From assembly GCA_965222345.1 (NCBI GenBank), contig CBDCTS010000004.1, positions 124,001 to 188,000 of the forward strand: a DNA stretch of 64,000 nt. The letters are read 5' to 3'. Position 1 is the stretch's first letter; every line of letters starts with the position of its first letter. Made by a program: the position numbers and the translations under genes. The notes beneath the pieces are model-generated. The model had not been told where the DNA came from and made no database searches. It saw nothing but the letters and a program-made list of their open reading frames with translations. This DNA comes from JADFGZ01 sp965222345 (GTDB taxonomy: Bacteria; Acidobacteriota; Terriglobia; 2-12-FULL-54-10). Positions 50,860 to 59,737 of this stretch are shown here, one piece after another.

Positions 50860-51179
50860 TCACCAAGACAGGGCGCTTGGAGACCCTTCGGCCACTTGCG
50901 CGATAGATCCGAAGACCCCGAACTAGTTCTCAATCCGGAGCCGTATCACGGAGCCGCCATCCTGCTGGCAGGTGACAATTTTGGCGCCGGCGAGGGGCCG
51001 CCGCTTCTGCTGTCAGTAGCCTCATAAGATCGGGTATTCGGGTGGTGATTGCGGCGAGTTTTGGAGCGAAGTTCGAAGGTGCCTGCGTCGCTTTCGGCTT
51101 GCTGCCGGTAACTCTCGGTCCGCAGGTAATCGAAAAGATAGCCGGAGGGAGGACGGTTCGAACCTGGGAGCGGAGATGA
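50860..51179 (+). pseudogene. Decayed LeuD-like (isopropylmalate dehydratase small subunit) fragment
   Basis: Two frames hold LeuD-like sequence in the right order. Frame one reads DPELVLNPEPYHGAAILLAG then DNFGAG, matching the LeuD region that precedes the FGCGSSREHA loop. Frame two starts near 51030 and reads GIRVVIAASFGAKFEGACVA then FGLLPVTL, matching RVVIA.SFADIF..NC..NGLLP. The loop between is corrupted and the frame shifts there; it ends at TGA 51177. The upstream N-terminal part is only faintly recognisable. The rest of 50411-51469 shows no gene. Confidence 0.6.
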
Positions 51180-51469
51180 CGGTAGATTTGGAGACTCAGC
51201 GGATCGAGCGCGTCGGTCTGGAGTCTATCTGTTTCAGCTACATCCGATCGGTCCGAAACAAGCCGTTATTCGGTCCGTGTGAGTTGGATGAGATGCTGGA
51301 GCACAGCGCTCAAAGCATCGCGTTTCGGATAGCGGACCGGGCTCGACGGCCTTGGGTCTGCACCTGAAGGGAACAGGCACAGGAACACGAGCCTCCTCCC
51401 AGACCATCCGATGACGAAGCCGGTGGTTCGGAAGCCTGGACCCAGAACACCCGTTTAGGAGCAACGAAC

Positions 51470-53440
51470 ATGAGTGCCCAAGTGAAGACCATTTGTCTTG
51501 CCATTCTCATCTGGATCACTGCCGCAGCCACTCTTGAGGCGCTGGCACAGCATCCGATGGACGAGCTCACTGCGGCCGAGCACTGGGCGCTTTACGAGAC
51601 CCTCATGGCTCGCGACAACGTAACCGGCGACGCCGAGTTCCTCTATGCGGGTCTGAATGAGCCTTCGAAAGCCGAGGTTCTGGCTTGGCGTCCGGGTGAG
51701 CCGTTTGGCCGTGAGGCCAGAGTACACTTCGTTCAGGACCACATCGGATACGAAGCAGTAGTGGACCTTGTTGGCGGCGCTGTGCTTGAGATACGGGAAG
51801 TCACTGTGCGCCAGTACATGATCAGTCCTTCCGACTCTGAGGCCGTTGACGAGGCGAAGGAACATCCGGAGATGCTGGCGGCCTTCGAGGCGAGGGGGAT
51901 CACAGATATTGAGAAGGTACGTTGCAGCGTCGGATCGGATGCGTACTTCGACACCCCGGAGGAACGGGATCGCCGCTTAGGCCGGTTGCGTTGCACCAAC
52001 CAGATAGGCCGTGTCTCGGGACTGGGAGTGCCGATCGCGAATCTGGTAGCCGTGGTGGATCGTCAGACCGGCGAGATCCTCCGGGTCATCGACGACGGGC
52101 CGATCGAAGGAACACCGCCTTCGATCGGGGAGCATCACGATGAGGCCGTGGGGCCGCCCCGGAAGGCTCTCCCACCCATGACGATTTCACAGCCGGAGGG
52201 CCCCGGGTATGAGCTTTCGGGTCATCAGGTCCGCTGGGAAGGGTGGGGATTCCACTTCCGGGTCGATCAGAGACGGGGGATCGTTTTGTCTCGCGTGAGG
52301 CATCACGAGGGAGACGAGTTAAGATCGGTACTCTACCAAGCCTCTCTCTCGGAGCTGTTCGTGCCCTACCACGACCCCGAGGAGCCATGGAGCCATCAGG
52401 CCTATTTTGACCTCGGGACCTACCCCCGCATTTTTGGCGGAGTAGCCAGTTCAATGGAGCCGGGTCGCGACTGTCCGGCCCATGCGGAGTTCTTTGACAC
52501 ATGGGTCATTCAAGCCGACGGATCACCGAGAGAGCGTCAGCGTGTCGCGTGTTTGTTTGAGCGGCTCCCCGACGAGCCGGCGTGGCGGCACTCCCGTGAC
52601 GGAGGGGTGGTGGAGAGCCGGGCCCGTCGCGACTTGGTGTTGCGGATGATCATGGGCGCGGGGAATTACGACTACCTGTTCGACTGGCTCTTCAGACAGG
52701 ACGGGACGATCCGAGTCAATCTGGCGGCGACCGGAATCGACCAGATGAAGGCGGTAGCCGCCAAGAACGCTGATGAGGCGACGGCGGATAACGGCAATGC
52801 CCACGATCGGTACGGACGCTTCGTCGCACCCCATCTCGTAGCCGTGAATCATAGCCACATCTTCAACTTCCGCTTCGACTTCGATATCGAGGGACCGGAC
52901 AACACTCTCATGCTGGACCGGCTCGTGACGGAAGTCCAAAAGGAGGGCAACCCGCGCCGGAGCGTTTGGCGCGTCGAGTCAGAGGTAGCCAGGCGGGAAA
53001 ACAATGCGAAGCGGACCGCTTCCCTCAACGCTCCCGAATATTGGCGCGTTGTGAATCCGTCTCGGGTGGGGCCCCTCGGATACCCGCGAGGCTACCTCAT
53101 CGAGGGGCACGGAATCATGTCTCTCCTGAGCCCCGATGACTACCTACAGAAGCGGGCCGGCTTTACCGAGCACACCCTCTGGGTCACGCCGATGAGGGCC
53201 GGAGAACTCTACGCGGCCGGTGACTATCCAACGAGCAGTGCTGCAGGAGACGGCCCGCCAAAGTGGACTGCCGACAACCGCCCGATCGAGAACACGGATA
53301 TCGTGCTCTGGTACACGATCGGTTTCCATCACGTCGCCCGGCCAGAGGACTGGCCGATATTGCCGCTCGGGATGCATGGATTCAACCTGATTCCGGCAGG
53401 ATTCTTCGACCGAAACCCAGCGATCGACCTGCCACACTAG
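51470..53440 (+). CDS. Copper amine oxidase, exported
   Basis: 656-aa quinoprotein that oxidises primary amines to aldehyde, ammonia and peroxide. AGGAG before ATG 51470 and a signal peptide (TICLAILIWITAAATLEALA) support the start and export. Active-site residues are visible: base Asp314 (YFDLGTYP), TPQ-precursor Tyr400 in GNYDY, and copper ligands His461 and His463 (NHSH) and His621 (FHHVARPEDWP). Complete length for the family, including the N2/N3-like domains. The peroxide it makes gives a reason for the catalase-peroxidase next door, though they are convergent. Confidence 0.92.
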   Translation: MSAQVKTICLAILIWITAAATLEALAQHPMDELTAAEHWALYETLMARDNVTGDAEFLYAGLNEPSKAEVLAWRPGEPFGREARVHFVQDHIGYEAVVDLVGGAVLEIREVTVRQYMISPSDSEAVDEAKEHPEMLAAFEARGITDIEKVRCSVGSDAYFDTPEERDRRLGRLRCTNQIGRVSGLGVPIANLVAVVDRQTGEILRVIDDGPIEGTPPSIGEHHDEAVGPPRKALPPMTISQPEGPGYELSGHQVRWEGWGFHFRVDQRRGIVLSRVRHHEGDELRSVLYQASLSELFVPYHDPEEPWSHQAYFDLGTYPRIFGGVASSMEPGRDCPAHAEFFDTWVIQADGSPRERQRVACLFERLPDEPAWRHSRDGGVVESRARRDLVLRMIMGAGNYDYLFDWLFRQDGTIRVNLAATGIDQMKAVAAKNADEATADNGNAHDRYGRFVAPHLVAVNHSHIFNFRFDFDIEGPDNTLMLDRLVTEVQKEGNPRRSVWRVESEVARRENNAKRTASLNAPEYWRVVNPSRVGPLGYPRGYLIEGHGIMSLLSPDDYLQKRAGFTEHTLWVTPMRAGELYAAGDYPTSSAAGDGPPKWTADNRPIENTDIVLWYTIGFHHVARPEDWPILPLGMHGFNLIPAGFFDRNPAIDLPH

Positions 53441-53566
53441 CGCTCAGGAAGGTCCGGCCGTTACTCGGGCGAGTCGCAGAAAATGTGGCACATGCCCGGC
53501 GGCATTATAGAATCCCCTGCCGTCTCGTGTTCTCTTGGGTCAAGTAAAGCCTTTGCAGGTCTTACA

Positions 53567-53608
53567 GGCCCTGACCCAGCACTCAAAACTGAGCTGCGGG
53601 TCAGGGCC
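53567..53608. terminator. Hairpin between convergent amine oxidase and katG genes
   Basis: Perfect 11-bp stem GGCCCTGACCC (53567-53577) and GGGTCAGGGCC (53598-53608) with a 20-base loop. T-runs next to it are weak (CCTTTAG then CTTTTT on the plus strand), so it may end transcription of the amine oxidase. It lies 127 bases after that gene's stop and 26 before the end of katG. Confidence 0.6.
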
Positions 53609-53633
53609 TTTAGAGCACCTTTTTCCGCCTCAA

Positions 53634-55856
53634 TCAAAGCAGGTCGAAGCGGTCCAGGGTCATCACTTTGGTCCATGCCTCAACGAAGTCATGCACGAAC
53701 TCTTCCTGCGCGTCGTCAGCCGCATAGAACTCAGCAACTGCGCGCAGTTCAGAGTTAGAACCAAAGATCAGATCAACCGGAGTGGCTGTCCACTTGATCT
53801 CGCCCGTGGCACGATCCCGACCTTCGTAAATGCCCTCGGTGGATGACGCGGTCCACTGTGTTGACATGTCGATCAGGTTGACAAAGAAGTCGTTGCTCAG
53901 TGTGCCGGTACGGTCCGTGAACACGCCGTGAGTAGAGCCTCCAGCGTTGGCATTCATAGCTCGCATGCCACCGACAAGTGCCGTCATTTCAGGAATTGTC
54001 AGGTTCAGCAGAGCCGCTTTCTCCACCAGCATCTCCGCCGGAGATCGGGCGTTAACGCTGGCGAAGTAGTTGCGGAACCCATCCGCGGTCGGCTCGAGCA
54101 GAGCAAAGGACTTCACATCGGTCTGCTCCTGCGAGGCGTCCATGCGACCAGGTACAAAGGGCACATCCACGTCGATCCCGGCTGCTGCAGCCGCTTGCTC
54201 AATGGCAGCAGCACCACCGAGAACGATCAGGTCGGCAAGAGAGACTCGCTTGTCGCCAGATTGCGCGCGGTTGAAATCATTCTGTATCTCTTTCAGGGTC
54301 TCCAACACGCGGTCCAGTTCAGTCGGATCGTTTACAGCCCAATCATTTTGAGGCGCGAGACGAATACGTGCCCCGTTGGCGCCACCGCGCATATCGGTCT
54401 CGCGGAAAGTGGATGCCGAGGCCCAGGCAGCCCTGACTAATTCAGCGGCAGACAACCCGGAATCAAGAATCTCAACTTTTAGCGCTGCCGCATCCTGCCC
54501 ATTAATCACGGTGTGATCAACTTCAGGAATAGGGTCTTGCCATACGAATTCCTGGTCAGGCACCAGATCACCGAGGTAACGCGAGGTCGGACCCATGTCG
54601 CGGTGAGTCAGCTTAAACCATACCCGGGCGAAAGCGTCTTCGAACTCTTCCGGGTTATCTAGCCAGCGCGAAGTGATCTCACGATAGGCCGGATCAACCT
54701 TCAGTGCAAGGTCGGTGGTGAGCATCATCGGCGCATGCCGTTGCGACGGATCGTGGGCATCCGGCACCAGATTCGATGCAGCACCGCCAGCGGGCTTCCA
54801 CTGGATTGCACCAGCGGGGCTTCGAGTCTGCACCCACTCATAGGCGTACAAATTTTCAAGGAAGTTATGGGTCCAGGCCGCAGGGTTTATCGTCCACGCA
54901 CCTTCCAGGCCACTAGTGATCGTGTCGGCTCCATTGCCAGTGCCGTAGCTGTTTTGCCAGCCGAATCCTTGCGCTTCGATATTGCCGCCCTCTGGCTCAA
55001 CACCTACGTACTGGGACGGATCAGCGGTGCCATGGGCTTTACCGAAGGTATGGCCACCAGCAATCAGCGCAACCGTTTCTTCATCATTCATCGCCATGCG
55101 ACCGAAAGCCTCGCGTATGGCGTCAGCGGCCGCCTGCGGATCCGGGTTGCCGCCCGGACCCTGAGGATTCACGTAAATCAGGCCCATCTGGGTAGCACCG
55201 AAAGGACGATCCAGTTCTCCGTCCTCATTGCGTCGATCGGCGGCGAGCCACTCGCCCTCAGGCCCCCAGTTCACTTCTTCGGGTTGCCAGGCATCGATAC
55301 GACCACCAGCGAAACCCAGGGTTTCGAAGCCCATGGACTCCATGGCGACCGTACCCGCGAGAATCATCAGGTCGCCCCAGGAAATCTTGCGACCGTACTT
55401 CTGCTTGATCGGCCAGAGCAATCGGTGCGCTTTATCCAGGTTTGCATTATCGGGCCAGCTGTTAAGCGGCGCGAAGCGTTGCATACCACCGTCAGCGCCA
55501 CCCCGGCCGTCGATGTTTCGATAGGTGCCCGCACTGTGCCAGGCCATACGAATAAAAAACGGCCCGTAGTGACCAAAGTCCGCTGGCCACCAGTCCTGAG
55601 AAGTCGTCATCAGCTCTTCAAGATCTGCCTTCAGCACATCCAGATCGAGACTTTCAAACTCCTCCGAATAGTTGAAGTCTTCGCCTATGGGATTCGATTC
55701 CGGAGAGGTCTGGCGCAGTGGATCGAGGTTCAACCGGTTAGGCCACCAATAATCATTGGTCGGTGCACCGTTCTGGGCAACCGCCAAGTTGACTGGCAAG
55801 ATCGGAGAGATCCCAATCACCAGTAGGGTAATTACAGATATCGTTCGCTTAAGCAT
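53634..55856 (-). CDS. katG: Catalase-peroxidase KatG with a signal peptide
   Basis: 740-aa haem enzyme destroying peroxide. Start ATG 55856 (AGGAG ten bases upstream), followed by a signal peptide (ISVITLLVIGISPILPVNLA), so a periplasmic form. N-terminal catalytic domain: distal Trp/His in FIRMAWHSAGTYR, the Met-Tyr-Trp adduct partners in MGLIYVNPQGP and GRMAMNDEETVALIAGGHTF (proximal His in GGHTFGKAHG). The C-terminal inactive domain starts near DMGPTSRYLGD and ends EAWTKVMTLDRFDLL. Divergent from oxyR. The signal-bearing subgroup is found in proteobacteria too, so transfer is possible. Confidence 0.93.
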   Translation of the reverse strand: MLKRTISVITLLVIGISPILPVNLAVAQNGAPTNDYWWPNRLNLDPLRQTSPESNPIGEDFNYSEEFESLDLDVLKADLEELMTTSQDWWPADFGHYGPFFIRMAWHSAGTYRNIDGRGGADGGMQRFAPLNSWPDNANLDKAHRLLWPIKQKYGRKISWGDLMILAGTVAMESMGFETLGFAGGRIDAWQPEEVNWGPEGEWLAADRRNEDGELDRPFGATQMGLIYVNPQGPGGNPDPQAAADAIREAFGRMAMNDEETVALIAGGHTFGKAHGTADPSQYVGVEPEGGNIEAQGFGWQNSYGTGNGADTITSGLEGAWTINPAAWTHNFLENLYAYEWVQTRSPAGAIQWKPAGGAASNLVPDAHDPSQRHAPMMLTTDLALKVDPAYREITSRWLDNPEEFEDAFARVWFKLTHRDMGPTSRYLGDLVPDQEFVWQDPIPEVDHTVINGQDAAALKVEILDSGLSAAELVRAAWASASTFRETDMRGGANGARIRLAPQNDWAVNDPTELDRVLETLKEIQNDFNRAQSGDKRVSLADLIVLGGAAAIEQAAAAAGIDVDVPFVPGRMDASQEQTDVKSFALLEPTADGFRNYFASVNARSPAEMLVEKAALLNLTIPEMTALVGGMRAMNANAGGSTHGVFTDRTGTLSNDFFVNLIDMSTQWTASSTEGIYEGRDRATGEIKWTATPVDLIFGSNSELRAVAEFYAADDAQEEFVHDFVEAWTKVMTLDRFDLL

Positions 55857-56195
55857 CTCAGTTGTCTCCTGTAGGCAAGAAATCCAGTACATTTGCTATG
55901 CTTTAACGTCCTCGCAAGATTGAGGCCGCTTTTGGCTCAGCCTCTTTTGGCCTCAGTCTCCCTGCTGAACAGCGGCTTCTACTTCAGGCCCGGACTCCTC
56001 TTCAACCTCCGCAAGAATCGGGTATGCCGCGTCATGCTGACGATTCTCAATCAGGCAGTCTGTCGCTGCCAGTGTGGGTCGCCGAAGTGTCACTTGGATC
56101 GGTGGTAACGCGGACAACTGATACTTCAGCGGCCGACGGCAAGCCGGACCTTCCAGAACGTCTCCAGTCTGAAACGCATCGGGTTGATATGTCCA

Positions 56196-56232
56196 AGACA
56201 TTCTTTCTATCGTCATGATAGCCTTTTACTAT
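56196..56232. promoter_or_regulatory. Predicted OxyR operator
   Basis: CTAT-N7-ATAG-N7-CTAT at 56207-56210, 56218-56221 and 56229-56232, with a poor fourth element AGAC at 56196-56199. The consensus is ATAG-N7-CTAT-N7-ATAG-N7-CTAT, so three of four half-elements are perfect in spacing and sequence. It ends five bases before the oxyR ATG and suggests autoregulation; katG starts about 340 bases away on the other strand. Confidence 0.75.
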
Positions 56233-56237
56233 CAACG

Positions 56238-57213
56238 ATGAAACCCTACGACTTTTCACTTCGGCAGATTCAGTACGCGGTGGCCGTAGCCGATCTAAGG
56301 AGCTTTCCGCCGGGCGGCGGAGCGGTGCCATGTGTCTCAACCCTCACTGAGCGCGCAGGTGGGGGAGTTAGAAGCCGCGCTGGGCGTTCAGTTGGTTGAG
56401 CGCGATCGTCGAGGTGTGATGATCACCACGGCAGGATCTGAACTCATTGAACGTATGCGGCGCGTTCTCGTTGAGGTGGACGATGTGAGCGAGGCCGCAC
56501 GGCGGTTTCCGGACCCTCTAGCGGGCACGCTACGAATCGGGGTGATACCGACCATCGGACCCTACCTGCTCCCGACTGTCGCACCGGTGCTGCACAAGGA
56601 GCTTCCGCGCTTGACTCTGGCCTGGCTGGAGGACAAAACCGAGGCACTCGTTCGCCGGATCCGTCATGGAAACCTCGATGGCGCGTTGCTTGCTTTGGAA
56701 GCCGACATCGGCGCCCTCAACTACGAGACGATCGAAGAAGATCCGTTCGTGCTTGCGACACCACCTGCTCACCGCCTTGGAAGGTCGTCCGCACCCATAC
56801 CCTTCAGCCGGTTGCGGGGTGAGCACATTCTTCTGCTTGATGAGGGGCACTGCTTTCGCGATCAGGTTATCGAGTTCTGTAGTGGAAGAGGAGTTGAGGA
56901 ACTCAGTTTTCGGGCAACAAGTTTGCCGACGCTTGTGCAGATGCTGTGCGCCAACATGGGTATCACCTTGCTGCCACGCATCTCTGTGCCTACCGAAACT
57001 CTTCGGTCTGACCTTGTGACGCGTCCAATAACGCGACCGGTGCCACACCGGACTATCGTTCTTGCTTGGCGGCGGCAATCGGCTCTATCTGAAGCGATGC
57101 GGAAGATCGCCCAAACTGTGCGGCGCGCGGTCCAGGGCCACCCCATGACAGAGAATTCTGAGGTCTCCAGTACAACGGATCGGAGAGCCGGAAAAAAGAA
57201 GGACGACCCGTGA
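56238..57213 (+). pseudogene. oxyR: OxyR peroxide-sensing LysR regulator with a 1-base frameshift
   Basis: Reads MKPYDFSLRQIQYAVAVADL then RSF in the first frame. An extra C (56307 or 56308) shifts it, and without that base it continues RRAAERCHVSQPSLSAQVGE as a perfect LysR helix-turn-helix. The remainder, in the second frame, is a complete OxyR: GVIPTIGPYLLP and LLLDEGHCFRDQVIEFC with both redox cysteines nine residues apart. The stop TGA 57211-57213 is supplied by the end of an IS remnant, so the C terminus (AGKKKDDP) may be shortened or altered. Real mutation or base error cannot be told apart; the second half could still start at an internal codon (56332). Confidence 0.88.
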
Positions 57214-57455
57214 CCTGCCCTTCGGAAACTCCCTCAGTCTGATGTGGAGTCTGCCCAACTTTTGAAGGAGCAGACACATGAGAAAGAGCCGTTTCACCGA
57301 GGCGCAGATTATCGGTATGCTCAAGGGGTAGGAGTTTGGGATGCCGACCGCGAAGGTCTCTCGCAGGCATAATCTGAGCCCGGCGACATTTTACAAGCTG
57401 AAGGCCAAATTCGACGGCATGGAGATTTCAGACGCCAGTCGTTTGAAAGATGCTT
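57211..57455 (+). mobile_element. IS3-family remnant: left end and broken orfA
   Basis: Starts TGACCTGCCC (57211), like an IS3-family terminus, and overlaps the oxyR stop. An orfA-like frame begins at ATG 57278 after GAAGGAG (MRKSRFTEAQIIGMLKG) and has an in-frame TAG at 57329. Past the stop it continues EFGMPTAKVSRRHNLSPATF then YKLKAKFDGMEISDASRLKD, and then loses similarity. No orfB follows. A different element from the intact IS3 copies. Confidence 0.85.
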
Positions 57456-57909
57456 TCCCTCTCCGATCGCTCTCACTGCCAACTCCGTTCAGCTAGCTCC
57501 TCCAAGTACCCTCCTTCAACTTCGTGCACTTGGGCAAGGGAGTGCACCAGACGTTCGACCCAATCTCCGTCACTGGATGGCGCCATCGTCACATAGCTCC
57601 GTAGCGCCCGGTAAGGGGCTTATCGACAAGATTAATCGGTATGTTCCGCCGGTCAGCGCGGATGACGGGTGTCGGCGGAGAGCGCCGGGTAAGTTGAACA
57701 CGGCTGTGCCAGAGTTCGCGTCAGCGGCATCGAGGACTTCCATGCAGAAGACCTGCACGGTTCGTCATGTGATCCACGGTGCGGATTGACGCCGGAGGAG
57801 GGGTGCTTCTTCAAGCCCTGATGCCGAATAAACACAACCACTCCCAATGCCGTCGAGAGCTAGGGGCAAGAACATCACGCATCTCACACGCCAGGCTTAC
57901 CCGCGCCTC
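57456..57909. other. Intergenic stretch, nothing recognised
   Basis: About 450 bases between the IS remnant and the winged-helix gene. No frame with family features, no tRNA and no clear terminator; possibly further decayed IS sequence. Confidence 0.5.
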
Positions 57910-58794
57910 TTAGCGAAGAGTGAAGTAAATGTTCCGGATCAGAGTCCGTTGAGAAAAGGGCAGATAAGCCAATCCGGCTGTAGCCGCTAGCGCCAGACCA
58001 ATCCCAATACTTAGCCCAGCCAACAGTGGAGACGCGGCCCAGAGACTATCGAGGAAGAGCAGGGCCGGGAAGAGCCTCTGAAATTGCCGGCCTGCGGTCG
58101 GATGTGCCAATCCCACCGACGACACAAGGTACAAACGCACCGCAATACCGCACATGGCGGTGATGACAATCAGCGAAAGGATATGGTTCGGCATAGTCAC
58201 CTCGAAAATTTCACTGAAGATTCCTCCCAAGCGCTCGATGTAGTAGAGCGTCGAGCAGTACAAGACCAGATAGCCCACCTGGATCACAATGAATAGAACA
58301 CGTGCGACGCCAGCAGACAACACGGCAGTTTCGGCTGCGCCGGAACCCATCAGCGTAAGCGGTGGACCCAGGTTGCTACCGGCTCTGGGCGGGTCCTCGA
58401 TTGGCTCGCTCGCGACTGGATCTACCGAAGGGCCTGTGTCAGCCAAGGCGTTCGGAGAGACATGTTCTACCGATCCGATAAAGCGATAGCCTTTGCGGGG
58501 TAACGTTTCGAGCAAGCGCGGATCTTCGACGTCATCGTCCAAGGCCGTCCGAATCTTCTTGACCGCGGTGTTGATGGCATGATCGAACTCGACAAACTGG
58601 TCTTCTCCCCAAAGATCCTCTCGAATTTCCGCACGCGTCACCAGTTTGCCCGCGTGCCTAGCCAGAAGGACAAGCAATCTGGCTGGCTGATCCTGTAGCC
58701 GCAGGTGCCGTCCGTTCTTGCTGAGCTCGCCTGTTTCCAGATCGAGTTCGAAAGAATCGAAGCGGAGATGCCCGGGTTGTTCATTCTGATCCAT
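57910..58794 (-). CDS. Winged-helix (OmpR/CadC-type) regulator with membrane C terminus
   Basis: 294 aa. Residues about 8-105 are a Trans_reg_C winged helix (FDSFELDLETGELSKNGRHL, LVTRAEIREDLWGEDQFVEF, INTAVKKIRTALDDD, ETLPRKGYRFIG). A Pro-rich linker (about 110-150) leads to four or five hydrophobic helices (VLFIVIQVGYLVLYCSTLYY, LSLIVITAMCGIAVRLYLV). No receiver domain, so it is a one-component CadC/ToxR-like or acidobacterial-type membrane-bound regulator. The signal is unknown. Confidence 0.85.
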   Translation of the reverse strand: MDQNEQPGHLRFDSFELDLETGELSKNGRHLRLQDQPARLLVLLARHAGKLVTRAEIREDLWGEDQFVEFDHAINTAVKKIRTALDDDVEDPRLLETLPRKGYRFIGSVEHVSPNALADTGPSVDPVASEPIEDPPRAGSNLGPPLTLMGSGAAETAVLSAGVARVLFIVIQVGYLVLYCSTLYYIERLGGIFSEIFEVTMPNHILSLIVITAMCGIAVRLYLVSSVGLAHPTAGRQFQRLFPALLFLDSLWAASPLLAGLSIGIGLALAATAGLAYLPFSQRTLIRNIYFTLR

Positions 58795-59050
58795 TTCGCT
58801 TCATGCACGAAAGAGGTCGAGGCAGTGAACTCCTTATGGTACATCGTTCTGCAAGGGACAACAAACCAAATGAAACCAGTTAGTTAGCCGTTCAGAAACA
58901 CTTCATAGAGGATCCATACAGAGTCCATCAAGAATCGGTCCCGGGTGCATTGAAGCTTGAAATCCCCTAAGGCAGGATGGCCGCTGGATTGAGTCCGTCA
59001 TGGAGACGGACCTTGAATCGGGGAATGATTTGCCCCAAGGAGGTGTTTTT

Positions 59051-59737
59051 ATGAGTCTTTCGATCTCAATGCCGGGCCGGAACTCGGACATGACGCGTCA
59101 GCACGGGAGTCTGCTGGCGGGCATAGAAAAAAGAGGCCTCGTGTGGCTGGCCAAACGCCTGCCGTGGTGGGTCCAACCGGACCACCTCACACTGCTCGCT
59201 TTTGCGTCGACGTTCATGGGCGGAGTGTCATATGCGGCAGCGCAATGGTGGCCGCCCGCTCTTCTAGTAGTGAACGCCTGGCTAGTCGTAAATTGGTTCG
59301 GAGACAGCCTGGATGGAACACTGGCCCGGGTTCGAAGGCGGGAGCGGCCCCGCTACGGCTTTTATGTCGATCACATGAGCGATTCCTTCGGTGCCCTTTT
59401 CTTACTGGGAGGCTTGGCTCTGTCCGGTTATATGCAGCCAGGAGTTGCCTTAGCCCTGCTCATCATCTATCTGCTGCTCTCGATCAATCTGTACCTGGCG
59501 ACATATTCTCTGGGCATTTTTCAGCTTTCATTCTGGCTATTCGGCCCAACGGAACTGAGGATCCTGCTCTGTGCCGGGAACCTCGTAGCATGGCTGCGGC
59601 CCACAGTGCGTGTCCTTGGTATCGAACAGTCCTTTTTCGATGTTGCGGGCCTGGTCGCGGGTGCGGTTATTGCGTTGGTGCTGGCGGGCTCAGTTGCACG
59701 GAACACCTTGGCGTTGTACCGGAGAGAAAGAGTGTGA
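59051..59737 (+). CDS. CDP-alcohol phosphatidyltransferase family protein
   Basis: 228 aa. Start ATG 59051 with AAGGAGG ten bases upstream. The CDP-OH-P signature D-x2-DG-x2-AR-x9-G-x3-D-x3-D is complete (GDSLDGTLARVRRRERPRYG then FYVDHMSD). Five or six transmembrane helices follow, as usual. It transfers a phosphatidyl or similar group to an alcohol; the acceptor is unknown. Its stop overlaps the next gene's start (TGATG). Confidence 0.9.
   Translation: MSLSISMPGRNSDMTRQHGSLLAGIEKRGLVWLAKRLPWWVQPDHLTLLAFASTFMGGVSYAAAQWWPPALLVVNAWLVVNWFGDSLDGTLARVRRRERPRYGFYVDHMSDSFGALFLLGGLALSGYMQPGVALALLIIYLLLSINLYLATYSLGIFQLSFWLFGPTELRILLCAGNLVAWLRPTVRVLGIEQSFFDVAGLVAGAVIALVLAGSVARNTLALYRRERV

Noticed and set aside
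50680..51027. 115-codon plus-strand frame as an intact gene
   Set aside because: Its recognisable part is a LeuD segment that continues in another frame, so it is part of a pseudogene.
51146..51165. GGTTCGAACC resembling a tRNA T-arm
   Set aside because: No matching acceptor or anticodon stems could be formed around it; it is within the LeuD-like remnant.
55953..56216. 87-codon minus-strand frame between katG and oxyR
   Set aside because: No family, no ribosome-binding site, and it starts inside the predicted OxyR operator; treated as intergenic.
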